64,000 bases of DNA. Source: Cucumis sativus. Its lineage: Eukaryota > Streptophyta > Magnoliopsida > Cucurbitales > Cucurbitaceae. A program made the translations under genes and the position numbers. The stretch lies in contig NC_026657.2 of NCBI RefSeq assembly GCF_000004075.3, positions 14,632,001 to 14,696,000 of the forward strand, read 5' to 3'. Shown in pieces: positions 24,996-35,690 of this stretch. Under the pieces are notes generated by a model. The model saw nothing but the letters and a program-made list of their open reading frames with translations. It searched no databases and had not been told where the DNA came from. Every line of letters begins with the position of its first letter. The stretch's first letter is position 1.

Positions 24996-25128
24996 ATGCC
25001 CGAGATTGTATATCAAAATCTACACGATCGTGTATCGCACGCGTGTGATTGATTTATCAAACCATGCCCGAGATTGTATATCAAAATCTACACGATCGTG
25101 TATCGCACGTGTGTGATTGATTTATCAC
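24996..25128. repeat. 68-bp tandem duplication with palindromic CGATCG core
   Basis: Two nearly identical copies begin at 24996 and 25064. They share ATGCCCGAGATTGTATATCA, ACACGATCGTGT and a CGCACGYGTGTG block; the only clear change in the block is CGCG versus CGTG. The near identity contrasts with the decayed array just upstream and implies a recent duplication. Confidence 0.85.
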
Positions 25129-27347
25129 GTGTTGACTGAAGTAGTTTTGATATTTTATATTGTGGGCATGTGGCTTTTTTTCGTTTATATATATATATGT
25201 ATATTATAGTTTGAATTTAAATGTTTAAATGAACATATTCCAAGCAATAAAACTTAAATTTTCAATATCAATTATGAAACAGAGAGATGGGGATGACTCT
25301 TTCGTAAATAAGCAAAAGTTTTTTCCTGTCATGGTAATTTCAACTATTGGCATGACTAACATGGCGAAAATTTTGAGAAGTAGAACGGTTTTAGAAAGCT
25401 TGTAATTTTGTTTTTCTCGATCATTCTTAGTCGAGATTGACCTCAAGATTCTTACCAAATTTTTAAAAGCTCTTTGAAATTTTTTATCAATCTCTTTCGC
25501 TTGAGTGAGTTAGCGAGATAGTGCGTATTTTTATTAAAATATTGAAAATAAAGAGATATATTGAAAGGATCGAAAAGTCGGTGACAATCCATCTAAACTC
25601 TAAACTCAGATCACTTCTATGGTAGTGAAAAAGTATATTGAATTTTACCGTTAAAAACCCATTATAGGTAATGTAAAAGCATTGATTATCTTTCTCACTT
25701 ACTGTTATTAATCTATAGTTAGTGTTTTTCTACAAGAATAAAGACAATAGAGCATTAGAATTCGTTTGAAATGCATTATAATTGAATTTATATTCAAAAT
25801 TTTCATTATTGAAAAAACACAAATTTGATATGATCTAATAAAATTGAGATAACACTGTAGAAAAACTAGTTCTAAAAAGAGACCTAAATGTTTAAATTTG
25901 GACAAATAGTTAAAAAAAGTTGTTGATAGGGTGTTTGTTTGAATTGATTATTACGGTAAAGGAAAGATGGAAGATCGATTACATTGAACTTTTAAATTTA
26001 TCTAATGATTTGTACGTAGGATGTGTTTGAAATATATTTTCAAGTCTTTAATTTAAAGGGTAAGCCATTTTAGAAAAAATCAAAAATGTATTTTAATTAT
26101 TATTATTATTATTTTTTATCGAAAATGAGTTTTTGAAAAATATATTTTCTTAATTAAGTCAAAATTCTCTTCTGATTTTTTTCTCATAATTTCGAGATTA
26201 CTAATTTGTGCAAAGAAGACGATGGATTACTTTCCTTTTCTCTAATTAAAAATTACTTAAATTCAAATAATTTTTTTCCGCATTTTCTTTGTTAGAAATA
26301 ATACAATTTTGAGGATATTAGTGTTGGAATTAAATGTAAGTTAATAATACAATTTTGAGGATATTAGTGTTCAAATTAAATGTAAGTTAATGGAAGCTAA
26401 ATGTAACCACGTTTAGAAGGAATTAATTAAGGCATGTATTTTGAAATTTATCAAGTTCATTTCAATCAGCTATATTATTTTATTTGTTCCTTCAAATTTT
26501 GGTTTGATTATTTTTTTTTCTTAAATAATAAGAATAGTTGGAAATCGTATAAATTAAAGGGGCAAATGTGACTTTTAGAAGATAAGAGAAAGAAAAACCC
26601 TAACCATTTTTGCACTTTTTCATAAATTAAATTCTCTCTAAAAATCCTTCCTTCCCAACTTAATTTTTGCAATTGTTTTTACTCGAAAGAAAAAAACAAC
26701 GTTAATATTTTTTATTAATTATATTCTCCAATTTTTGTCTGAGTTTTATTTTGATTTTCTTATTTTTCTCACGTTTACTTTCCTTCTCTATTAGTTTTAT
26801 CTTTTTTCTCTTCACTAGAAGTGAGCATAGTAGATCGAAAAATCGATTCGACCGATCAAACCAAAGTCGATTAATAGGAAAACGAGAATGTTCGATTTTG
26901 GAAAGTATCAAATCAAGATTTTTTAGAAGGTGTTTCTAAATGTTAAATCGACCGATCCGACCATGACTAATCAATGTCAAAGGTGCTTTAAATATTTACT
27001 CAATTGACTATAGTTGGTTTGGGACCAACTGAACTGATGATCACCCATATTTTTCACTATTTTTCTTCTTTACTTAAACAATGTTTCATTTATATATATT
27101 TATTTGCCTTACTAATGGTTAAGAATTAAGTTAAAGATGAACATTGAAAATTACAAAAATAATTTTAAGTACTACATGTCATAATTTGAAAATGTAAGAA
27201 TCTCCAAACCCTAATTGAAAATAGAAAGAACCCAAGAGAAAATAGAGCAATGAGAAATGGTACTACCAAAAATGGAGAGGCACCAATGTCCGAAAGATAG
27301 TTGAAACTTTGAAAAATAGGGTTTCAATCGTTTGGGGATTTTAGCGC
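25129..27347. other. AT-rich intergenic DNA with one tandem duplication
   Basis: No gene is seen. A 46-bp tandem duplication occupies 26297-26388 (copies start AATAATACAATTTTGAGG). A transposon-like stretch with repeated TCGATT/CGACCGATC words lies at about 26830-26970. The last ~150 bp probably hold the leader of the small gene at 27348. Confidence 0.45.
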
Positions 27348-27741
27348 ATGAGATTTTTTGTGGTGCATTTCATTCGCCACAACCTTAGATTCTTGACGAA
27401 ACCGAAAACCCGGAGTACACAGTACCCCCAGACGCTTCCTTCTGATACAACGGCCGCCAACCGTATTCCCTTCACGCTTCCTCCTCCGCCGCCACCGCCA
27501 CCGCCCACCGCCCCTAACTTTTCCGGTATGCCCATTGTTTAAGCTAACACACAAATATTTTCTTCACAATCTAATCTCTGTTGCTTACTCTCTCTGTATT
27601 CTATTTGCTTACTCCTTTGTTTCAGTTCGGATTACTGAGATAATTGCAATCGAAATACCTTTTTGGAACATCAAAGTTTTCTTCCATTTGTTAACTGTTC
27701 CTGTTGGATTCTGGATTTTCCTTTATGTGACGTTATTATAA
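27348..27741 (+). CDS. small two-exon gene of unknown function, 97 residues, possible mitochondrial membrane protein
   Basis: I do not recognise this gene. Exon 1 is 27348-27525 and ends at a donor (CCG|GTATGC). Exon 2 is 27626-27741, behind a good acceptor (CCTTTGTTTCAG). The joined frame is open for 97 codons. Residues 1-27 are basic and hydrophobic with no acidic residues (MRFFVVHFIRHNLRFLTKPK), as in a mitochondrial presequence. Residues about 43-55 form a proline run. The last 20 or so are hydrophobic enough to span a membrane (VFFHLLTVPVGFWIFLYVTL). Exon 1 is far richer in GC than its surroundings. Exon 2 and the following ~475 bp exist a second time next to RPS16. The alternative, an unspliced 64-residue frame ending at 27542, is possible because that stop lies within the proposed intron. 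A database search and transcript evidence would settle it. Confidence 0.55.
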
Positions 27742-28216
27742 CTACAGCAATGGGGTCTATTCCACATAATTTGTGTCCACCCCCACATAGAATTTCTGAA
27801 GAGATCATCCAATTTAGAACTTTTTCAGACTTTTGTTGGTATAGATAGATAGGAATTGGATCATTTAATTATTTTGAAGTTTCTTATATCATATTTGTAC
27901 AAGTTTAGAGGCCTCTTTGTCAAATGAGTCATAACTGTGTTTGGTTGTAGCCTAACCTAAGAACATCAAATAGGAAGAAACATCACGTACCCTAATCTTT
28001 GACTCAGAGAGAGATCAATAAGATTTTAGAAACAAAGAAACAAATGTAAAAATTTTTCCTTAGAGCTACAAAGTGCTTGACAGAAACTTACACATCTAAA
28101 GTTAGTTGAAGAAATCGATGATTTTTCTACTTGGATTTGGAACAGAACAACTATGCAATTCTTAAGGTTAAGGTCTTCATTGTTTTTGCTATGAACATGG
28201 AGAGATCAATGTCTGC
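27627..28216 (+). repeat. segmental duplication copy B (mate at 22738-23298)
   Basis: Direct copy of the segment beside RPS16. The left limit of similarity coincides within a base or two with the splice acceptor of the small gene at 27626, so the duplicated unit is its terminal exon plus downstream DNA. Small insertions such as GGAAGAAACATCAC near 27972 distinguish it from copy A. Confidence 0.85.
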
Positions 28217-28746
28217 TCATTTTTGCCTCTTGATTTGGGTATAAAAAAAGTATGGTTACGATTATCTTTCTATTTGATATGATGGCAAGGTCTCAACTAG
28301 AAGTTTTTTTTTATAGCAATAGAAGGTGCGCTTTTGTTGTACTCTACTCTAAAACTTTAAATTTAGTGTTTAGAGGTCGTTAAGAAAATCTGTCCCCGAG
28401 ATATTGTGTTGGTTATTGGTAGGTCGCTGTTATAGTTCGAGGAATATAATAGTGATCTGGTTGGGATGATAACTATTTTAGTTGGTAATAGTAAACACAG
28501 TAACAAAGAGGGATAGAGATGATGAGTGAAAAATGGTAAATATGAAGCATGATACATCAATTATTATAATTGGAATTTCGAACATGGAGTAGGTTGTAAT
28601 AGCTCAGTTCACTCACTTGAAGCCTGCCTGTTGAGTTTGACATCTGTCTTCTCCGAAAATTTCCCTCTCACCTACCAACACGCTTACAGGAGCTCTGACG
28701 AGAGGATTTGAATTTCAGTGTTGATTCTTTATACTAAGGCAGCGGA
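28217..28746. other. intergenic DNA and probable leader of the NOC2-like gene
   Basis: No gene is seen in this stretch. The last ~150 bp before the ATG at 28747 are less AT-rich and probably contain the 5' UTR of the following gene. No clear TATA box can be assigned. Confidence 0.4.
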
Positions 28747-31700
28747 ATGGGGAAGCTTGGGAAGAAAGCAAGGAAGTTCGCAAAGAAAAATCTTCAGACT
28801 GTGCTCAGAAGGAAACGGAAACTGAAGTCTTCGTTCAAAAAGAAAGCTCCATCAAGTAAGATTTCTTGGATGAAATTTAAGCTTACGCATGTTCTAATCC
28901 TAATTTCTCGAAGATATTTTATTATTGGATACGTGTTTCCAGTTCATTCTTTCTCTCTCTGTTTACTTGTTTATGCTGACTTGAGCTGCTTACCGAATTT
29001 GTTTCCTATTACTTTTATAAGTTATTTATTTGGATTTCTTCAAGTTTTGTAGGACAGGACAAAGACAGTGTTGAAAATCAAGACGGCGTGTCGAAGCTCC
29101 ACAATCAATTGTAATGCTTTAATCTGGGAATAGTTTGTTCATTCATTGAGAGCGTTGTATTTATATTGATCTTTCACTCATTTTGTGTCAAGTCTGTTGT
29201 CAATATCATTCTGATCAGCATCTTTCCAAATAATATTTTTGCTGTGATTTACTTGGCCCCAAAAGACTACATGCATGAATATTTACGGAATTGTTTGAAT
29301 GTACATTGGTCTTGTGTTTGGGACTTTTCCATCCTCAATTTCTTAATATTTTAATGTAAATGAATATTGTATGCTTGAAAACTGTTGTATTATCCATTTA
29401 AATTTCTAGTTTCTATTTGCAGGAATGGTGAAGCTGATGAAAACAACAATGTTTCCCTTGATGCAATTTTCAGTGAAGATGAATATGATATGCTTGAAGA
29501 TGATTCCGACAGTGATGGTTACATCTCAGAGGTTTGTTATGGAGTTTTGCAGATATTATTTATGATTACTTTACTTGATTGAGGTCATAGCATTTCTAAT
29601 GTTATTTGTGAACTAGGAACCAAGCTCTTTTAACACACCTGAAAATGAAATCGACAATAGTTCTGAAGGTGGCATTGGTGAGTCTACTCTCCATGCTATA
29701 TATAGATCTTCTTTTTCTTTTGTAATTTATCTCTATACCTCCTATGATATTGTCTTCTTTTTCTGGTATCATTTTGCAGATATGATTAATCCCAATGATT
29801 TATCGGACCAAAACAAAGAAATCCATTCAGAACTCACAAAGAAAATCAAGCAACTGAATAGGTTGAAAAAAAAGGTAATATTTTACTTATTTAACCTCCA
29901 TCTCCCCTAGAATAGAAAAACTAGGGCAAGTGTATCTCTTGAACTTATATTATCTTCAAAATGCATTCCAGGTGACTCTAGTTACACATGAAATTTGGGA
30001 CATGCAAAATGTTTCTTTTACTCATCAACGACTTTGCATTGTGTTTATGCATTTCCAATAATTGGAGATCAACATGTTTGCAAAAGTTATACCAATGCAT
30101 TTAATGTTTTGATAGCAGCTTAGAGGGATATTTGTGCAATGATTGGGGCGTGTGCTGTGTTTGTGATATTTTTGGGGAGAGGAACAATAGAGTGTTCAAA
30201 GGTTTGGATAGGAACCCTAGTGAGGTTTCATGTTTTACAAGCCTTTGGTTATGGAGGTCTTTTTGCAATTTTTCTCTAGGTAACGTCGTAGTTGGACTAT
30301 GTTTCTTAAAGGGGTTGTTTGGTGGGCTTGTCTTTTTTAGGCTCTTGTACTTTTCATTTTTTTTTCTCTTTGAAAGATGTTGATTCTACGAAATGGTCCT
30401 AATTATTTCTTGACTGCAAATATTACGATCTTACTTGAACAAGATTGTTCTATAGGTTGTACAACTGTGACTTTGAATTCTAAATAGCTGGTGGCTGATT
30501 TTGGCACTGGGTGCTTGGCATCATAACTAGAAGGATGTGTGCTTTTCCGAAATAAGATCTTTGATTGGTTTTAACAATCTCCCAAGGGTCTAGTTTCTGT
30601 TTTCGAAATGAAAACAAGACTTTTCACTGGAATAATGAATGAGTTAATACTCAAAGTACATGAGAGAAAACAAAACAAAAAAAACGTCAAACTTGCCAAT
30701 AAGCACCAACAATTTAGCATAGGCCCAAGGGGGCTCAAGTCCCCCCAGCTTTATGCTCTTTATATTACATATATTTAAAAAACTGAAATAATACTAATTT
30801 CAGAACTTAGTCCAGTGGTAAAACTCTCTCAATGAACAAATATGTCAAGATGAATAATTGGCAAAGTGCTTGGATAGGGAATAATAAGGATTTAGCTCGA
30901 GCAAACCCAAATAATTAGAATAGGGAAGTGGCGTGTCTTGAAATATATATTGAAATCTATCAAACCAAATATATGAATAAGAGTTTCCACTGCAAAAACC
31001 CACAAAGATTGAGCCTGTTTTTTAAAGAAGCATGCACTAAAGAAGGAACAAAGTTCCTTCCATAATTAGATGAATAACAAGATATAGAAAAAAATGTGAA
31101 GATAATCTATTCTTGGGAGGATTAAGATTCCTAGGAAGGTTAGGTTCTTCGCTTGCAGGTTCTTCATGGTCGCGCTAACATGATGGATAACTTGCGAGGA
31201 CGATGCCTACGTTGGTTGGCCCCTTTTGCTGTATCCTGTGTCGGAAGTTGGAGGAAGATTTGGACCATATTCTATGACATTGTGATTTTGTGAGTCGTGT
31301 TTGGGATTCTTTTCTCAAGACATCTGGGATAGTACATGCTTGACATAAAGATGTTTGGAATATTATTGAGGAGTTCCTCTTCAATTTGCCTTATGGGGTT
31401 GTTTTTATGGTGTGCGGGGTGTGTACCATTTGATTGGGGGAGTGAAGTAGTAGGGTGCTTAGAGGAGTGGTGAGGGACCCTTCAGATGTTTGGCTCCTTG
31501 TTTGTTTCCATGTTTCTTTGGGGGTTCAATATTGACGACTTTTTGTAACTACCCTATAGATATGATTTTGTATAGTTGGGGTTCCTTCTTGTAAGGGAAG
31601 GGCTTGTTTTTTCTTGTGCACCCGAGCATTTTTTCAATTCTTTTTTTTCAATGAAAGTGGTTCTTGTTATAAATAATAATAATAAAAAATAAATAAAAAA

Positions 31701-34700
31701 ATAGAGAATTAGGTCTTTTTGGGGGAGAATTGCAAGAGGGTGCACTTTCTTCCCGAGGGTCTACTTTCACCAACACTATTTAATAATTTGAAGCTGGGGT
31801 GGTCGGTGGTGTATATTTTTCTTATATCAACTCATAATGATTGTTTAATTTTCACTCTATGGCTGGGCAATTTAATTTATCCCTTTATGTGGAAGATTTT
31901 CAGGATCCAGAATTCTTGAAGTTTCTGGAAACCAATAATAAGGCTGTTGAACCTTTCAGAGATGAAGACACTGTAAGTAATATGTAGGGTGCTGTATTTC
32001 TTGGTGCCAAGATTGAAGTTCTAATTTTGGTTATGAATGATTTGTTTAATCATGTAGAAACGAGCGTTAGCCAATTGTGTTTTAATTTCTTTTTTTAATT
32101 TATTAAGTTCTAATTGTTTCCTTGAATAGAATTCTGATGAGGAAACAATCAATGCTGATGGATTAAAGCGAGATGAACAGAGTGTTAGTTCTAATAAAAA
32201 CTTGTTGTTGAGTTCCTCTGTGGTTGATTCCTGGTGTCATCAAGTCAAGAACAAGCAGGATGTGCCTCTATTTACCAGTCTAATAAATGGGTATCGAGCT
32301 GCATGTCACTACGGTTCTGAAGCAATAGGCAACGTAGATGCTGGCAGATGTTATAAAATTGGAAACAGTGAAACTTTCTCCAAGATATTAATTTTCATGC
32401 TTTCTGAGGCTGACAATTTATTTAGGGAGCAGTTAGGACTCTTGACTAAGAGCTATAAAAAGGAAATGATTTTAGAATTGCGAAACACCCAAAAGTGGAA
32501 AACGCTCAAGCCCTTGATCAAGTCATATTTAAGAAGTAGCTTGTTTCTCTTGAACGAGGTTTCAGAAACTGAGATATTGAGGTTCTCTTTGGCTCGAATA
32601 AGAGTGTCTGTTATATTCTTTGCAGCTTTCCCTTCTCTGCAGCGCAGGCTCATTAAGGCACGTATATGTTTTACATAAATATTATTACCTTTATTTTGTT
32701 GTTGATGCATTTGAAGCAAGTATGAGCATATTTTCTATTTTACATTTCTTTACCATTCAAATTTGATTACACAGAATGACAGAAGTAATTGTAGATTTTC
32801 CCATATTCCCTGATCATATACGGAGGCAATCATATTTCTTTTCTGTTCTGTATATTGGTCATTCATTGCTACCAGTAGCCTAATAATCCTATATGCTCAC
32901 TATCTCACTCCACCGAACTGTATTCCATTGCAGATTGCAGTACATTTGTGGGCAACTGGTGAAGGAACAATATCATCACTCTCATTTCTCATAATACGAG
33001 AAATGAGTTCTGTGCTTGGGTCTAATGTCTTCGACACCTGCTGGATTAAAATGTACAAGGCTGTCATTGCCAACTGTCAATTTGCAGAGCCAATTCTGCA
33101 TAAACACATGCAATTTCTGAGGGACTCCTTCGTTGAGTTATGCTCTCTTGATGTCCATAGATCTACTACTAGGGCCAAGGTTTCAATCCAGCAACTTACA
33201 AAGATACTGCATCAGGGTTTACGAACGAAGAAGAAAGTAAGCTGTCAGGATCCCTTATCTTACTTCCTCAAGTCACGAAATTTAAATGTATTACTGTTTG
33301 TTTAAACTTACGGGAAGCCTATTTGCATTTAAAAGACTTTATCCGTGCCTGTATGTCTCTTTGCAGGAAGCAGTCCAGATGATGCGCAGTTGGCAATTTA
33401 TCAATTGCATTGATCTCTGGGTCAAGTTCATTGGTGCAAATTTCCAGGATTACGATTTGCAAACAATGCTCTACAATGTTATTCAGATTATAAATGGAGT
33501 GGCTGTATTGTTTCCTGGTCCTAGATATTTACCGTTACGAATTAAATGCATTCAGTGGTTGAATTATCTTTCCAGATCCACTGGGATTTTTATCCCTGTT
33601 GCATCTATGGTGTTGGATATTTTGGAACATATAACTGTTAAGGAGGGCAAGAATTCAGGAGTTGTCTTCCACCACTTGTCTGTCCTACAGGTTATACCTT
33701 TTTATGCTTTATTATATGTGAATGTTCTTGTATTCGTGATTGTGCGTGATGTATTGTTTATTCGTGTAATTAAGAAACTAGATTATTCTTTTGCTAAATG
33801 CATGAATTTCAGTTGTAGTAACTGTAGAAGTTATTCATGCAGCTGCCAAAATATTGGTTGAAGTCGCAGAACTTTGTGGAGGAATGTGTTTTATCTACCA
33901 TTGAACTTTTATCATCTCACTTTTCTCAATGGAGTCACCATATATCCTTCCCTGAACTGGCTACTATTCCACTTATTCAACTCAAGAAGTTTCATGCGGC
34001 ATCTACAACAGAGAATCTCAAGCGTTTGGTAAAACGTTTTATTGATCAGGTAGAGGCTGCATTTTGTGTTTGAATCAAATATTTTAATCAATTAGCTACC
34101 ATGTTAAGTAGAGTATTTGAATTGTGACATCCTACATGCACACAGTAAATACATTACATATTCTTAGACCTTTGTTTGCCATTCAGGTTGAGCAGAATAT
34201 CGACTTCATTAACAAAAAGAGAGATGAAATCTCGTTTTCACCCAATGATCAGCAAGCTGCCGAATCATTTCTTCAGGTTTTGTTTCCTTTTCTTTTTCCC
34301 TTTTAATTGTTTCAGTTTCGCATGCCTGGCAATTGACAAATGACAAGTATTGTTTGCATTATATGGGGACTGCAGCTAGAGAAATGCAACAGCAACGTTC
34401 CATTTATACAATATTACAAAAGCATATTGGACAAAGCTGCATCCAGGAGTCTGGCTGTGGACAAAAAGGTACTGCTTTTCCTTTCACGCTTTTCATACGA
34501 GTATTATATTTATACACTATAAAGCATTGATACTCCATTCTAGACAGTATTCGTGATGTTTGACATGCTAATTTCCATGTCCTTTTTTGTTCTGTTTCAT
34601 TTATTTTTTTAATATTTTCATACATGTGGGATGCTTCTTGGACACGCATTGGAAATGAGTTTTTCTTTTGTTTTTCGATCTCATAGAACCTGTATAAATT

Positions 34701-35690
34701 GAATATATAGGATAATGGAAATACACGATAATCCAAGTGAATCGAAGTACTTGGACCCACCTTTCTTGAGATCACTCTCGAGCCTAATTCACTCACCAAA
34801 TATTGCCTTTTTTCTTCATTCCCCCATTTTTTCTATTTATAACCAACAAATATAACTAACTCCCAAGTTAATTACTACTATGCCCTTAATACCCTAATAA
34901 CCCCTAGTACAAATCCTACTAGGATCATGCTCTCTTAAAAAAATCTCAGTCATGTCCTGGAAATGTGCCAAACGTGTCTGAAATTATAAATAAATAAATA
35001 AAAATAGGACACTAAAATTTTGGTGTCGGACGTGTGTTTGTTTTTTTTGCAAAGGTATTGTAATAAATGCTGGGGTGGGAATTTGAACCCGGGACCTCTT
35101 GTCCACAGAAACATACAGGTGCCAGTTGAGCTAAGCTCATGTTGGCGTCGGACGTGTGTTTTAATAGTGTACAAGCATGACATGCCCGACACAGCACTTT
35201 GCCTGCTTCATTAAAAGAATACAAACATAAGAAACTGAGCGCTTGCTTAAAAATTTTATCATGTACTTTTAACTAAGGATAAGGATTTGAGGTTCAATCT
35301 TCTAATCTATCATTTTAAACTCAAAAGAAACAAAAATCATTGGCTGCATTCAACTGAGAATTTTGATTGATTTTCCTCGCATTATTTTGTTTCATAGTTA
35401 TTATCTTGATTACCAAAGTCAATCTTGTAGTTTCTTGGAGCCAACAAAAACAAAAAGAAAAGGCAGCAGCATGAAAAAAATCAACAAATTGAATCGGCTG
35501 CTAACGGCAAAGTACATCCAGAGAAGAGAAGAGGAAAAAAGAGGAAAACTTGAGAAGGAACAGGTTTATCTGCCCTTTCTCTCTCTTCAAATATTAATAC
35601 TATTTTTGTCCCTGGAAATTCTCTGTTGGTAAATTCATAAGATAATTTATCACATAGATCAGGAGCCATCAGGTTAGATACTATAATTGA
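28747..35690 (+). CDS. nucleolar complex protein 2 family (NOC2/REBELOTE-like), 60S ribosome biogenesis
   Basis: Fourteen exons give about 733 residues: 28747-28855, 29053-29110, 29423-29531, 29617-29677, 29780-29874, 31904-31972, 32130-32657, 32934-33236, 33367-33690, 33843-34049, 34187-34276, 34376-34468, 35441-35563, 35658-35690. Phases agree throughout. The N-terminus is highly basic (MGKLGKKARKFAKKNLQ) like a nucleolar signal and resembles Arabidopsis REBELOTE. An acidic stretch follows (LDAIFSEDEYDMLEDDSDSD). DPEFLKFLE and the Noc2 core from about residue 180 include HLWATGEG, RKKK-like and SWQFINCIDLWVKF blocks and FPELATIPLIQLKKF. Noc2 family proteins escort pre-60S particles in the nucleolus. 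The exon 7 border is probably a GC-AG intron. Intron 5 (2 kb) holds LINE relics and intron 12 a SINE. The last exon (10 residues) is the least certain. Confidence 0.9.
30115..30385 (+). mobile_element. LINE retrotransposon fragment (C-terminal end of the reverse transcriptase protein)
   Basis: It lies inside intron 5 of the NOC2-like gene. The translated stretch CDIFGERNNRVFKGL followed by NPSEV and FCNFSLGN is the familiar tail of plant L1-type LINE polyproteins. It is short and broken, so it is a relic. Confidence 0.6.
31115..31704 (+). mobile_element. LINE 3' end with zf-RVT remnant and A-rich tail
   Basis: This second LINE relic lies in the same intron. Reading with at least two frameshifts and a stop gives IPRKVRFFA, then VLHGRAN, RWLAPF and CILCRKLEEDLDHIL, followed by HCDFVSRVWDSF. 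That is the zinc-binding reverse-transcriptase domain (zf-RVT) of L1-type elements. It ends in an A-rich tail (AATAATAATAAAAAATAAAT) at about 31672-31704. It is the same orientation as the gene and clearly dead. Confidence 0.75.
35024..35161 (-). mobile_element. very short tRNA-derived SINE with perfect 15-bp target duplication
   Basis: A 108-bp insert (35039-35146) sits in intron 12 of the NOC2-like gene. Read on the minus strand it carries a pol III A box (TAGCTCAACTGG, complement of about 35122-35133), a B box (GGGTTCAAATTCC, complement of about 35079-35091) and an A-rich end. Both sides carry an identical GTCGGACGTGTGTTT (35024-35038 and 35147-35161). The body is tRNA-like head plus short tail only. 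It is not a functional tRNA gene: no acceptor stem can be formed. Confidence 0.8.

Noticed and set aside
24520..25128. CRISPR-like repeat-spacer array
   Set aside because: Units are diverged, irregular and contiguous, without constant repeats separating unique spacers, and the context is a plant nucleus.
27324..27554. Minus-strand Gly/Arg-rich frames
   Set aside because: Antisense shadow of the GC-rich proline-coding exon 1 of the small plus-strand gene.
35039..35146. tRNA gene on the minus strand (good A and B boxes)
   Set aside because: No acceptor stem or full cloverleaf can be formed, and an exact target duplication flanks it, so it is a SINE.
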